Positions 43,762 to 51,811 of a stretch of 64,000 nucleotides of DNA are shown here, piece by piece (position 1 is the first letter of the stretch; every line of letters begins with the position of its first letter). Location: the NCBI RefSeq assembly GCF_015550595.1, contig NZ_JADNBB010000004.1, positions 186,001 through 250,000 on the forward strand. Reading direction: 5' to 3'. The notes under the pieces were generated by a model, which worked only from the letters and a program-made list of their open reading frames with translations, searched no databases and was not told the DNA's origin. The position numbers were made by a program, and so were the translations under genes. This stretch comes from Parabacteroides goldsteinii (GTDB lineage: Bacteria > Bacteroidota > Bacteroidia > Bacteroidales > Tannerellaceae).

Positions 43762-46530
43762 ATGAAAAGAACAATACTGCTTATTTGTTTTCTGTCCGGT
43801 TGGGTCTTTCTTGCGGGGGCTGAACCTTTACGATTGAAAAGACTGACTTGCGAATATATAGAAAATCCGTTGGGGGTAGATGCTTTTAACCCGGTACTTG
43901 GCTGGCAACTGGAGTCGTCGGCCCGTAATCAGGTGCAATCAGCTTATGAGATACAAGTAGCTTTAACAGAAGACGATCTTAAGAATGGGAAAGGGCTGGT
44001 TTGGAAAAGTGGAAAAGTCGGTAGCCGTCAGAATGTAAACATTGTTTATTCCGGTAAGAGATTAAAACCTTTCACTCGTTATTACTGGCGTGTTCGTACT
44101 TATAATCAGGATGGAGCGGTATCCGATTGGAGTCAACCCGCTTTTTGGGAAACATCCATGTTGTCTCCGGCAGACTGGAAAGCCCAATGGATTACCGACG
44201 GTTCGAAAGCACCGGAAAGAGAAGAAGACTTTTATAAAGATGATCCGGCTCCCTTGTTCCGAAAGATATTCCGCCCTGCTAAAACAGTAAAAGAAGCTCG
44301 TTTATACATTGCCGGTATCGGATATTATGAAGCCAGTTTGAACGGGAAACGTATCGGCGATCATATCCTTGATCCGGGTTGGACCAACTATGGAAAACAG
44401 ATATTATATAGTACCTACGATATTACCTCTTTGATCGGTTCCGGAGAAAATGCCATAGGGGTCATGCTTGGCAACGGATATTATAATCCGCTGCCTATGC
44501 GTGTCTTCAAACCATTGAGAGAATACCTGACTATCGGACGTCCCTGTTTAAAGGCTCAGCTTCGTATACAATATACAGATGGCTCGGGAGAAACTATCTG
44601 TACGGATGAAAGTTGGAAAACGGCACCTGGTCCGGTAATGCGTAACAATGTCTATCTTGGAGAACATTATGATGCCCGTAACGAAATACTCGGTTGGGAT
44701 ACCTGTCCCTTTGACGATAGCCATTGGAAACAGGCTGTGCAGGTCGTGAATGCTCCTACCGGACAACTGACAGCCCAGATGCAGCCACCTATCCGGGAGA
44801 TAGAGATTATTAAACCGGTGAGAATGACGGAAACCCGCCCCGGAGAATTCATTTTCGATATGGGGCAGAATTTTGCAGGGGTAGCACGCCTCAAGGTCAG
44901 AGGGGAGAAGGGTACGACGATAAAGATTCGTTACGGTGAAGATATTTATTCGGACGGAAGCCTGAATGTGATGACTTCGGTTGCCGGACAGCAAAAGAAA
45001 GTATGGGATGCCGATTGGGAGACCCACGGACAACCGCAGACTGCCTGGCAGGAGGATACCTATACCTTGAAAGGAGAGGGAGAAGAAATCTGGTCGCCCC
45101 GTTTTACGTTCCACGGTTTCCGGTATATCGAGATAACCGGCTGGCCGGGGCGTCCTTCCTTGTCGGATGTGGAGGGGATCCGTTTGAGTGCCGATTTGCA
45201 AAAGAACGGCTTTTTTGAATGTTCTAATCCGATGTTGAACCGTTTGAATAAAGTCTTGGATTATACCTTCCATAGCAACCTGTTCAGTGTTCAGTCCGAC
45301 TGTCCGGCTCGTGAGAAATTCGGTTATGGTGGCGATATTGTCGGCACGGCACGTACTTTCTGTTGGTTCTACGATATGGAAAATTTCTATCGGAAGGCCC
45401 TGCATGATTTTGCCAACGACCAGCGTCCCGAGGGAGGAATGACGGAGACTGCCCCTTATAACGGAATAGCAGATATGGGGTTGGGCGATGACTCCGGACC
45501 GATCGGTTGGCAACTGGCATTTGCTTTTATGCAGAAGCAATTATATGAATATTATGGTGATCTGCGAACTATAAAAGCCTATTATCCGACTTTACGCAGG
45601 CAAGTGGAGTTTCTCCGTTCAAAAGCAAAAGATAACCTGATCGATACGTGTATCAATGATCATGAAAGTTTGGAAGAACGTGTACCCGCTTTGTTTGCTA
45701 CTGCCCATTATTACCATCATGTAATCTTGTTGGCTGAGTTTGCTCTACTGACTGGCCAGTCGAAAGATACACAAGTATATTCCCGGTTGGCAACGGATGT
45801 AAAGAATGCATTTATTAAAGAGTTTCTGAAACGGGGAACCGGTCAAGTGGCAAATGCTACCCAGGCAGCCCAAGCCTTTGCTTTGTTCTATGATCTCGTA
45901 CCGGAAAGTGAGAAGGAAGCCGTTTTTACGGTATTCCTGCAGGCAATGGAAAAATGGGACGGACATATTGCTTCCGGGATTTTCGGTGTTCCAATTATTT
46001 TGGAAGTACTGCGTCTGAATAACAGGAATGATATCGCTTATGAAATGGTTACGAAAAAGACTTTTCCCGGCTGGGGGTATATGCTTGAGTCCGGAGCTAC
46101 TACTTTATGGGAAACCTGGAAATATTCCGATAATGTATATTCTCAAAACCATCCGATGTTCGGTAGTGTGGGAGAGTGGTTTTATCAGTCATTGGGAGGA
46201 ATAAATCAAGCCGCTCCCGGTTTCAGTAAGATACAAATCAAACCGCAACCTGCGGGTGATCTGGCATGGGTAAACAGTTCCTACCAATCCGTAAACGGAC
46301 CGATAGTAAGCAACTGGAGGAAGGGGAATAAAACGTTTGAACTTCAGGTCACGATTCCGGTCAATACAACGGCGCAAATCTGGCTACCTTCTTTAGACGG
46401 AGCAGAAATTACGGAGAGCGGTTCTTTATTGAATGCTGTACCGGATATAAAAATAATCGGCTATATGGATGGTTTTACCTGTCTCGAGGTCGGTTCGGGT
46501 TTGTATAAGTTCACTGTCAAAGATAAGTAG
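43762..46530 (+). CDS. GH78-family alpha-L-rhamnosidase
   Basis: A secreted 922-residue protein with signal peptide (cleavage near residue 20, A-G-A). The N-terminal fibronectin-like domain is followed by the Bac_rhamnosid_N carbohydrate-binding domains, the concanavalin-like domain and the (alpha/alpha)6 barrel. The motif D-C-P-A-R-E-K-F-G-Y begins at Asp513 and ends with G-G-D (Asp525); the general acid and substrate contacts lie here. The catalytic base region T-L-W-E-T-W has Glu784. The frame is also open from GTG at 43756, which would overlap the GH106 stop; ATG at 43762 is preferred, two bases after that stop. Both genes form an operon. Confidence 0.95.
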   Translation: MKRTILLICFLSGWVFLAGAEPLRLKRLTCEYIENPLGVDAFNPVLGWQLESSARNQVQSAYEIQVALTEDDLKNGKGLVWKSGKVGSRQNVNIVYSGKRLKPFTRYYWRVRTYNQDGAVSDWSQPAFWETSMLSPADWKAQWITDGSKAPEREEDFYKDDPAPLFRKIFRPAKTVKEARLYIAGIGYYEASLNGKRIGDHILDPGWTNYGKQILYSTYDITSLIGSGENAIGVMLGNGYYNPLPMRVFKPLREYLTIGRPCLKAQLRIQYTDGSGETICTDESWKTAPGPVMRNNVYLGEHYDARNEILGWDTCPFDDSHWKQAVQVVNAPTGQLTAQMQPPIREIEIIKPVRMTETRPGEFIFDMGQNFAGVARLKVRGEKGTTIKIRYGEDIYSDGSLNVMTSVAGQQKKVWDADWETHGQPQTAWQEDTYTLKGEGEEIWSPRFTFHGFRYIEITGWPGRPSLSDVEGIRLSADLQKNGFFECSNPMLNRLNKVLDYTFHSNLFSVQSDCPAREKFGYGGDIVGTARTFCWFYDMENFYRKALHDFANDQRPEGGMTETAPYNGIADMGLGDDSGPIGWQLAFAFMQKQLYEYYGDLRTIKAYYPTLRRQVEFLRSKAKDNLIDTCINDHESLEERVPALFATAHYYHHVILLAEFALLTGQSKDTQVYSRLATDVKNAFIKEFLKRGTGQVANATQAAQAFALFYDLVPESEKEAVFTVFLQAMEKWDGHIASGIFGVPIILEVLRLNNRNDIAYEMVTKKTFPGWGYMLESGATTLWETWKYSDNVYSQNHPMFGSVGEWFYQSLGGINQAAPGFSKIQIKPQPAGDLAWVNSSYQSVNGPIVSNWRKGNKTFELQVTIPVNTTAQIWLPSLDGAEITESGSLLNAVPDIKIIGYMDGFTCLEVGSGLYKFTVKDK

Positions 46531-46569
46531 TATAAAATTGTGCTGATCATCAGAAATACGGATAAGCTT

Positions 46570-46602
46570 TTCATTATCGGACATACTGTTCATTATCGGA
46601 CA
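46570..46602. promoter_or_regulatory. Two direct repeats, probable enhancer sites
   Basis: TTCATTATCGGACA occurs exactly twice (46570-46583 and 46589-46602) with a 19-bp period. They end 45 bases before the sigma-54 promoter, a usual place for NtrC-type activator binding. Confidence 0.7.
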
Positions 46603-46647
46603 CCTGTTGCTTTGCCTACTTGGCAGTAAATCAGATGGATATCTTTT

Positions 46648-46663
46648 TGGCATAGCTTTTGCC
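46648..46663 (+). promoter_or_regulatory. Sigma-54 (-24/-12) promoter of the TolC operon
   Basis: TGGCAT at 46648-46653 and TTGCC at 46659-46663 give the invariant GG and GC dinucleotides with exactly 10 bp between them. The start codon of the TolC gene follows at 46689, and the operon encodes a sigma-54 activator. Confidence 0.85.
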
Positions 46664-46688
46664 TAGGGGTGGCTAAACATATATTACA

Positions 46689-48173
46689 ATGAAAAAGATC
46701 TATATAGCCATTACTTCTTTATTCTTGATGAGCTTTGGTTTACAGGCCGGGGAGCAGGAAAATATAGTAAGACTGACTCTGAAAGAGGCTATTAACCTGG
46801 CCCAACTACAGTCGGTGGATGCGGCTGTTGCCCTTAACGAACTGAAGACATCCTACTGGGAATACCGTACACATGTAGCAGACCAGTTGCCTGAGGTTAA
46901 TTTCAAAGGGACGATACCTAGTTACAGCAAGCAATATTCCCGTTACCAACAGTCGGACGGAACCTATGCTTTTGTGCAGGATAACAACCTGTCGATGAAC
47001 GGTGCGATCTCCGTCGACCAGAATATAGCGTTGACCGGTGGTAAAATATCATTGAATTCTTCCCTTAATTTCTCCCGCCAGTTGGGGGATGGAGCTTTCA
47101 ATGAATATATGAGTATACCGATCGGCTTGACCCTGACGCAACCGATCTTTGGAGTGAACGACCAGAAATGGAACCGCCGGATTGAACCTGTCCGTTACCA
47201 GGAGGCAAAGGCGGCCTATATCGAAAGTGTGGAAAGTGTAACGATCTCTACAATCGCTTATTTCTTCAATCTGTTGCTAGCGAAAGAGAATCTGGTAACC
47301 TCTATCCAGAACCTGAATAATGCGAACAAACTCTATGATATTGCGATCGCCAAACGAAAGATCGGACATATATCGGAAAGCGAACTGATGCAATTGAAAT
47401 TGTCGGCTTTGCAGGCAAAAGGTAAATTGACGGAGGCACAATCCAATCTGAATGCCAAGATGTTCCAGTTGCGCTCTTTCCTTGGTTTGAGCGAGGACGA
47501 TATGATAGAGCCGGTCGTTCCCGAATCCGTTCCCGATATGCGTCTGATATATCAGGATGTACTGGGGAAAGCTTTGGAAAACAACTCGTTTGCCAAACGT
47601 ATTCTGCGCGAACAACTGGAAGCCGATTATGCCGTGGCGACAGCGAAAGGAAAACGTCGCGATATCAATCTGTTTGCATCCGTAGGATATACCGGAAAAG
47701 ACAGTGACTTCAGAGGGGCTTATAATCCGCTGCGGGACAATCAGGTAGTCGAGGTTGGCTTTAGTATCCCTTTATTGGATTGGGGGAAGCGGAAAGGTAA
47801 AGTAAAGGTTGCCGAGTCCAATCGTGAAGTCGTGCTCTCCAGGAACCGACAGGACCAGATGACCTTCAATCAGAATATTTTCCTGCTAGTAGAAAACTTT
47901 AACAACCAGGCCGCCCAGCTCGAAATTGCAGCCGAGGCCGACGAGATTGCCCAGAAGCGTTATCAGACATCTATCGAAACATTTATGATCGGAAAGATCA
48001 ATATTCTCGACCTGAACGACGCCCAACAATCGAAAGACGATGCCAAGCAAAAGCATATTCAGGAGTTGTATGGGTTTTGGAGTTATTTCTATAATGTTCG
48101 TAGTGTGACGCTCTACGATTTCCAGAACGATCGTAATCTGGATGCCGATTTCGAGGAAATAGTAAGAAGATAA
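46689..48173 (+). CDS. TolC-family outer-membrane channel protein
   Basis: A 494-residue outer-membrane efflux protein with signal peptide (cleavage near residue 20, L-Q-A-G). The two long helical repeats of the OEP family are visible. One is around residues 28-225 (L-T-L-K-E-A-I-N-L-A) and the other around 290-470 (K-I-N-I-L-D-L-N-D-A-Q-Q-S-K-D-D-A near the end). It would form a trimeric channel for an ABC or RND exporter, but no inner-membrane pump or membrane-fusion protein gene is next to it. It is followed 33 bases later by the response regulator gene and stands behind a sigma-54 promoter. Confidence 0.93.
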   Translation: MKKIYIAITSLFLMSFGLQAGEQENIVRLTLKEAINLAQLQSVDAAVALNELKTSYWEYRTHVADQLPEVNFKGTIPSYSKQYSRYQQSDGTYAFVQDNNLSMNGAISVDQNIALTGGKISLNSSLNFSRQLGDGAFNEYMSIPIGLTLTQPIFGVNDQKWNRRIEPVRYQEAKAAYIESVESVTISTIAYFFNLLLAKENLVTSIQNLNNANKLYDIAIAKRKIGHISESELMQLKLSALQAKGKLTEAQSNLNAKMFQLRSFLGLSEDDMIEPVVPESVPDMRLIYQDVLGKALENNSFAKRILREQLEADYAVATAKGKRRDINLFASVGYTGKDSDFRGAYNPLRDNQVVEVGFSIPLLDWGKRKGKVKVAESNREVVLSRNRQDQMTFNQNIFLLVENFNNQAAQLEIAAEADEIAQKRYQTSIETFMIGKINILDLNDAQQSKDDAKQKHIQELYGFWSYFYNVRSVTLYDFQNDRNLDADFEEIVRR

Positions 48174-48206
48174 TTCGTATCTTTACAAACCTAAAAAGAA
48201 ACCTAT

Positions 48207-49586
48207 ATGATATTAATTGTTGATGACGACGCTGCTGTTCGTTCTTCGCTTACCTTTTTATTGAAACGGGCAGGCTTTGAACCGGAAGCCGTCCCGGGGC
48301 CTGAAGAGGCGTTGGCAATTGTGCGCCGGGAAGCACCGCAGTTGATCCTGATGGATATGAACTTTACCTTGACTACGACGGGAGAAGAAGGAATTCAATT
48401 ATTGAAACAGGTAAAAATATTTCAACCCGATGTGCCGGTCATCCTGATGACTGCCTGGGGTTCCATCTCGCTGGCTGTGCAGGGAATGCAGGCCGGCGCT
48501 TTCGATTTTATAACCAAGCCCTGGAATAATCTGGTCCTGCTTAAGTCGATCCGTACGGCTCTCGAACTGAATGAGCAGAAGAAGATGCAGACTGCTCCGC
48601 TGAACCGCAACGATGCGGATAATAAATTCCATTTTGCAAAGATCATCGGGCAGAGTAATGCGCTGATGGAAGTGCTGGGTACCGTTTCTCGTATTGCTCC
48701 GACAAATGCCTCGGTACTGATTACCGGTGAAAGCGGGACAGGGAAGGAATTGATCGCAGAAGCAATCCATGCCAACAGTCCACGAATGAAAGAAGCTTTT
48801 GTGAAGGTAAACCTGGGTGGATTATCGCAAAGCCTTTTTGAAAGTGAAATGTTCGGACATAAGAAGGGAGCTTTTACGGATGCCTATATCGACCGTACCG
48901 GACGTTTTGAAATGGCAAACAAGGGTACGATCTTTCTGGATGAGATTGGCGACCTGGAGTTGTCGTGTCAGGTGAAGCTGTTGCGTGTATTACAGGATCA
49001 GACCTTTGAGGTGCTGGGTGACAGCCGCCCCCGTAAGGTGGATATTCGTGTGGTCAGTGCAACAAACTGTAACCTGCCGGAAATGGTAGCGGCCCGTACC
49101 TTCCGCGAAGATTTGTTCTACCGTATTAACCTGATCACGATTCATCTGCCTGCCCTGCGGGAGCGGAAAGACGATATACCTCTGCTGGCCCGCTATTTTG
49201 CCGATAAGCAATCGGAGGTGAACGGCTTACCTCATGTGGACTTTTCAGCCGATGCAAAAGTATTTCTGCAACGTCTTCCTTATCCCGGAAATATACGCGA
49301 ATTGAAGAATCTGGTGGAAAGAACAATGCTGGTATCCGGCAAATCCTTATTAGACGTAGCCGATTTTGAAAGTCAGTGCCTTAATATGGGAAATCCCCAA
49401 CCTGTACCCAAAGGTGGTGCTGCCAGTTTCGAAGGGATGACACTGGATGAAATAGAACGGCAAACGATCCTGCAGGCACTTGAAACGCATAACGGTAACC
49501 TGTCGCATGTAGCATCGGCATTGGGTATCAGCCGGGCAGCTTTATACCGTCGTTTAGAGAAATATGATATTCCTACCGATAAATAA
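48207..49586 (+). CDS. Sigma-54-dependent response regulator, NtrC family
   Basis: A 459-residue activator. The receiver domain (1-120) has Asp6/Asp7 and the phospho-acceptor Asp50 in L-I-L-M-D-M, with Lys104 in T-K-P-W. The AAA+ domain (about 143-385) has Walker A G-E-S-G-T-G-K-E at about 174, the sigma-54 contact loop G-A-F-T-D-A at 221-226 and Walker B I-F-L-D-E-I-G-D. The C-terminal Fis-type helix-turn-helix (about 415-459) binds DNA. It should act on the promoter ahead of the TolC gene, through the two direct repeats there, forming an autoregulated operon. The histidine kinase follows nine bases later. Confidence 0.97.
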   Translation: MILIVDDDAAVRSSLTFLLKRAGFEPEAVPGPEEALAIVRREAPQLILMDMNFTLTTTGEEGIQLLKQVKIFQPDVPVILMTAWGSISLAVQGMQAGAFDFITKPWNNLVLLKSIRTALELNEQKKMQTAPLNRNDADNKFHFAKIIGQSNALMEVLGTVSRIAPTNASVLITGESGTGKELIAEAIHANSPRMKEAFVKVNLGGLSQSLFESEMFGHKKGAFTDAYIDRTGRFEMANKGTIFLDEIGDLELSCQVKLLRVLQDQTFEVLGDSRPRKVDIRVVSATNCNLPEMVAARTFREDLFYRINLITIHLPALRERKDDIPLLARYFADKQSEVNGLPHVDFSADAKVFLQRLPYPGNIRELKNLVERTMLVSGKSLLDVADFESQCLNMGNPQPVPKGGAASFEGMTLDEIERQTILQALETHNGNLSHVASALGISRAALYRRLEKYDIPTDK

Positions 49587-49595
49587 GGTATACGG

Positions 49596-50897
49596 ATGAG
49601 AGTAAAAGGGTTGTTCTGGATTTTAACCGGGTTGTTGTTGACTGTGTTGGGAGTGATGACCTGGCATGTATTCTATAATTTCTCGTCTGCCATGTTTTTC
49701 ATGGTGGAAGGGCTGGTACTTGTTACAATCTTTTATCTGATCCTGTTTTATCGTCGTATTATCAAGCCGTTGAATATTATTGGAAATGGTATGGAACTAT
49801 TGAAGGAACAGGATTTTAGTTCACGCCTGAGCCGGGTAGGGCAGAAGGAGGCCGACCGTATTGTCGACATCTTCAATAAGATGATGGAGCAGCTTAAAAA
49901 CGAACGCCTGCATCTGAGAGAGCAGAACCATTTCCTCGACTTGTTGATCAATGCTTCTCCTATGGGAGTGATCATGTTGAACCTGGACAATGAGATCATA
50001 TCGCTTAACCCGGCCGCACATAAAATGCTCGGACAACCTACCTCTGTTGTTTTCGAAGGGAAATCTCTGACAGATATAGATTCCCCTTTAGCTATCGAAT
50101 TGGCAAATATACCTTTATATGAGTCACAGACAGTGCGACTGAATGATGCCAATATTTATAAATGTACGCATTCCTCTTTCGTTGACCGTGGGTTCCATCA
50201 TTCATTCTATTTAGTGGAAGGTTTGACACAGGAAGTATTCAAGGCAGAAAAGAAAGCGTATGAAAAGGTGATCCGTATGATTGCCCATGAGGTGAATAAT
50301 ACGACTGCCGGTATCACTTCTACATTGGATACGCTTGAATCGACCTTTAGCGAACTGGAAAATACGGAAGATATATGCGAAGTACTGCGTGTTTCCATCG
50401 AACGTTGTTACAGCATGAGCCATTTCATCACGAATTTCGCAGATGTGGTACGTATACCGGAACCTCAGACGGTTTCTTGTGAACTGAATGCAGTCGTTAC
50501 TTCCTGTAAGCGGTTTATGGAAACGATCTGCCGGAATCGTAATATCCGGATTGTCATGGAGCTTGATGAAGTTTCTCCTGTTGTAAAGCTCGACAGTTCT
50601 CTTTTTGAACAAGTATTAGTCAATATCATAAAGAATGCTGCCGAATCTATCGATCACGACGGCCATATTTACATACGTACTTCACATAATCCGGTCTGCC
50701 TGGAGATAGCGGATACCGGCAAAGGTATTGATAAAGAGACAGAAACCAAACTGTTCAGCCCCTTCTTCTCTACCAAACCGAACGGACAGGGCATCGGCCT
50801 GATCTTTATACGTGAGGTTTTACAGAAACAAAACTGTTCTTTCTCCCTGCGTACTTATGCCGATGGCCTGACTCGCTTCCGTATCCTTTTTGAATGA
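49596..50897 (+). CDS. Sensor histidine kinase (PAS, NtrB-like)
   Basis: A 433-residue membrane kinase. Two close N-terminal transmembrane helices (about 5-25 and 32-52) leave almost no periplasmic sensing domain. HAMP follows at about 50-105, then PAS at about 107-190. The dimerisation helix carries His231 in I-A-H-E-V-N-N-T-T-A. The ATPase domain has the N box N-I-I-K-N-A-A-E-S-I, G1 A-D-T-G-K-G-I and G2 G-Q-G-I-G-L. The signal may be intramembrane or cytoplasmic rather than periplasmic. It pairs with the response regulator immediately upstream. Confidence 0.95.
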   Translation: MRVKGLFWILTGLLLTVLGVMTWHVFYNFSSAMFFMVEGLVLVTIFYLILFYRRIIKPLNIIGNGMELLKEQDFSSRLSRVGQKEADRIVDIFNKMMEQLKNERLHLREQNHFLDLLINASPMGVIMLNLDNEIISLNPAAHKMLGQPTSVVFEGKSLTDIDSPLAIELANIPLYESQTVRLNDANIYKCTHSSFVDRGFHHSFYLVEGLTQEVFKAEKKAYEKVIRMIAHEVNNTTAGITSTLDTLESTFSELENTEDICEVLRVSIERCYSMSHFITNFADVVRIPEPQTVSCELNAVVTSCKRFMETICRNRNIRIVMELDEVSPVVKLDSSLFEQVLVNIIKNAAESIDHDGHIYIRTSHNPVCLEIADTGKGIDKETETKLFSPFFSTKPNGQGIGLIFIREVLQKQNCSFSLRTYADGLTRFRILFE

Positions 50898-50926
50898 GTT
50901 TATTTACTCGATCTGTAATTGCCGGC

Positions 50927-51811
50927 TTATTCCGCAAAGGAATAGACAGTCGATATATTCACAATGTTCGGATGGAGGGGTAATGTCCAAACGACCTGAT
51001 TGTCCGGATTGATTTCGACCAGTAACGGTTGTGATTTATTTTTACTGTGACCGTTCCAGTTGCTTATTAGCGTATTGCTGTTTTTATACCGTACCAGTTC
51101 TGCCACGAAGAGAAGCGTTATATCCTCTACATCGTCATCGCCTACATTTCTAACGATCTGCTTTCGGGCCGGATCGATTTCCACGAAGTTATGCGCATCG
51201 CCGCAGGATACGAGCCAGTTTCCATTGTCGAGTATCTGGATGGCAAAAGGGTTACCTCCGCAATGTACCCGGTTGACGATCTCTTTGTCTTTGTTCATTT
51301 CAATTACTTCCCCTTTTCCCATTAATGGGATCAGATAGGTGTTTTGCGGGGTTTTCACGATCTGCCGGAACTGGTCGTGTACGCCGGTTATACTGGTGTC
51401 GAATGATAGTTCATCGATCAGTTTCCCATTCGTATCGAGTTCGACGATACGGGAAGGAGTACCGCAGATAGCCAGCATATAGTTGCCGGAGGGGAGACAG
51501 GTGGCAGTGAAAAGCTCTTCGCCCTTTTGGGCTTTGAAATCCCAGACAGTTTGTTGATCGCGGGTAATCAGCCGGGCACCGGAGGTATATGCATAGAGGA
51601 TATGACCATCTGCTGTCATTTCTACATCGTTACAATCTTCTCCCGGGTTTAGCGGGTGGCTCCATTCGATCGCTCCGGTCGCTTTGTCGAGGATCGCTAC
51701 CTGCTTCCAGCCGCAGCCGGAAACAAGTAACTTCTCTTTGGTATTGTTACATGAGCAATAAGTGCTAATAATTGCTATGAAAAACAAGTATCTGAAATAG
51801 CGCTTTATCAT
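50927..51811 (-). CDS. Propeller lipoprotein paired with di-haem protein
   Basis: A 294-residue lipoprotein (lipobox S-T-Y-C-S-C near residue 20) forming a PQQ/arylsulfotransferase-like six-bladed propeller, with blades such as N-G-N-W-L-V-S-C-G and R-I-V-E-L-D-T-N-G-K. It is similar in length and pattern to the operon propeller at 25266-26147. The start overlaps the stop of the large di-haem gene by four bases (ATGA), showing translational coupling. It likely associates with that protein. Confidence 0.84.
   Translation of the reverse strand: MIKRYFRYLFFIAIISTYCSCNNTKEKLLVSGCGWKQVAILDKATGAIEWSHPLNPGEDCNDVEMTADGHILYAYTSGARLITRDQQTVWDFKAQKGEELFTATCLPSGNYMLAICGTPSRIVELDTNGKLIDELSFDTSITGVHDQFRQIVKTPQNTYLIPLMGKGEVIEMNKDKEIVNRVHCGGNPFAIQILDNGNWLVSCGDAHNFVEIDPARKQIVRNVGDDDVEDITLLFVAELVRYKNSNTLISNWNGHSKNKSQPLLVEINPDNQVVWTLPLHPNIVNISTVYSFAE

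Noticed and set aside
44548-45540. 330-codon frame opposite GH78
   Set aside because: Antisense shadow of a well-supported enzyme gene; no family resemblance.
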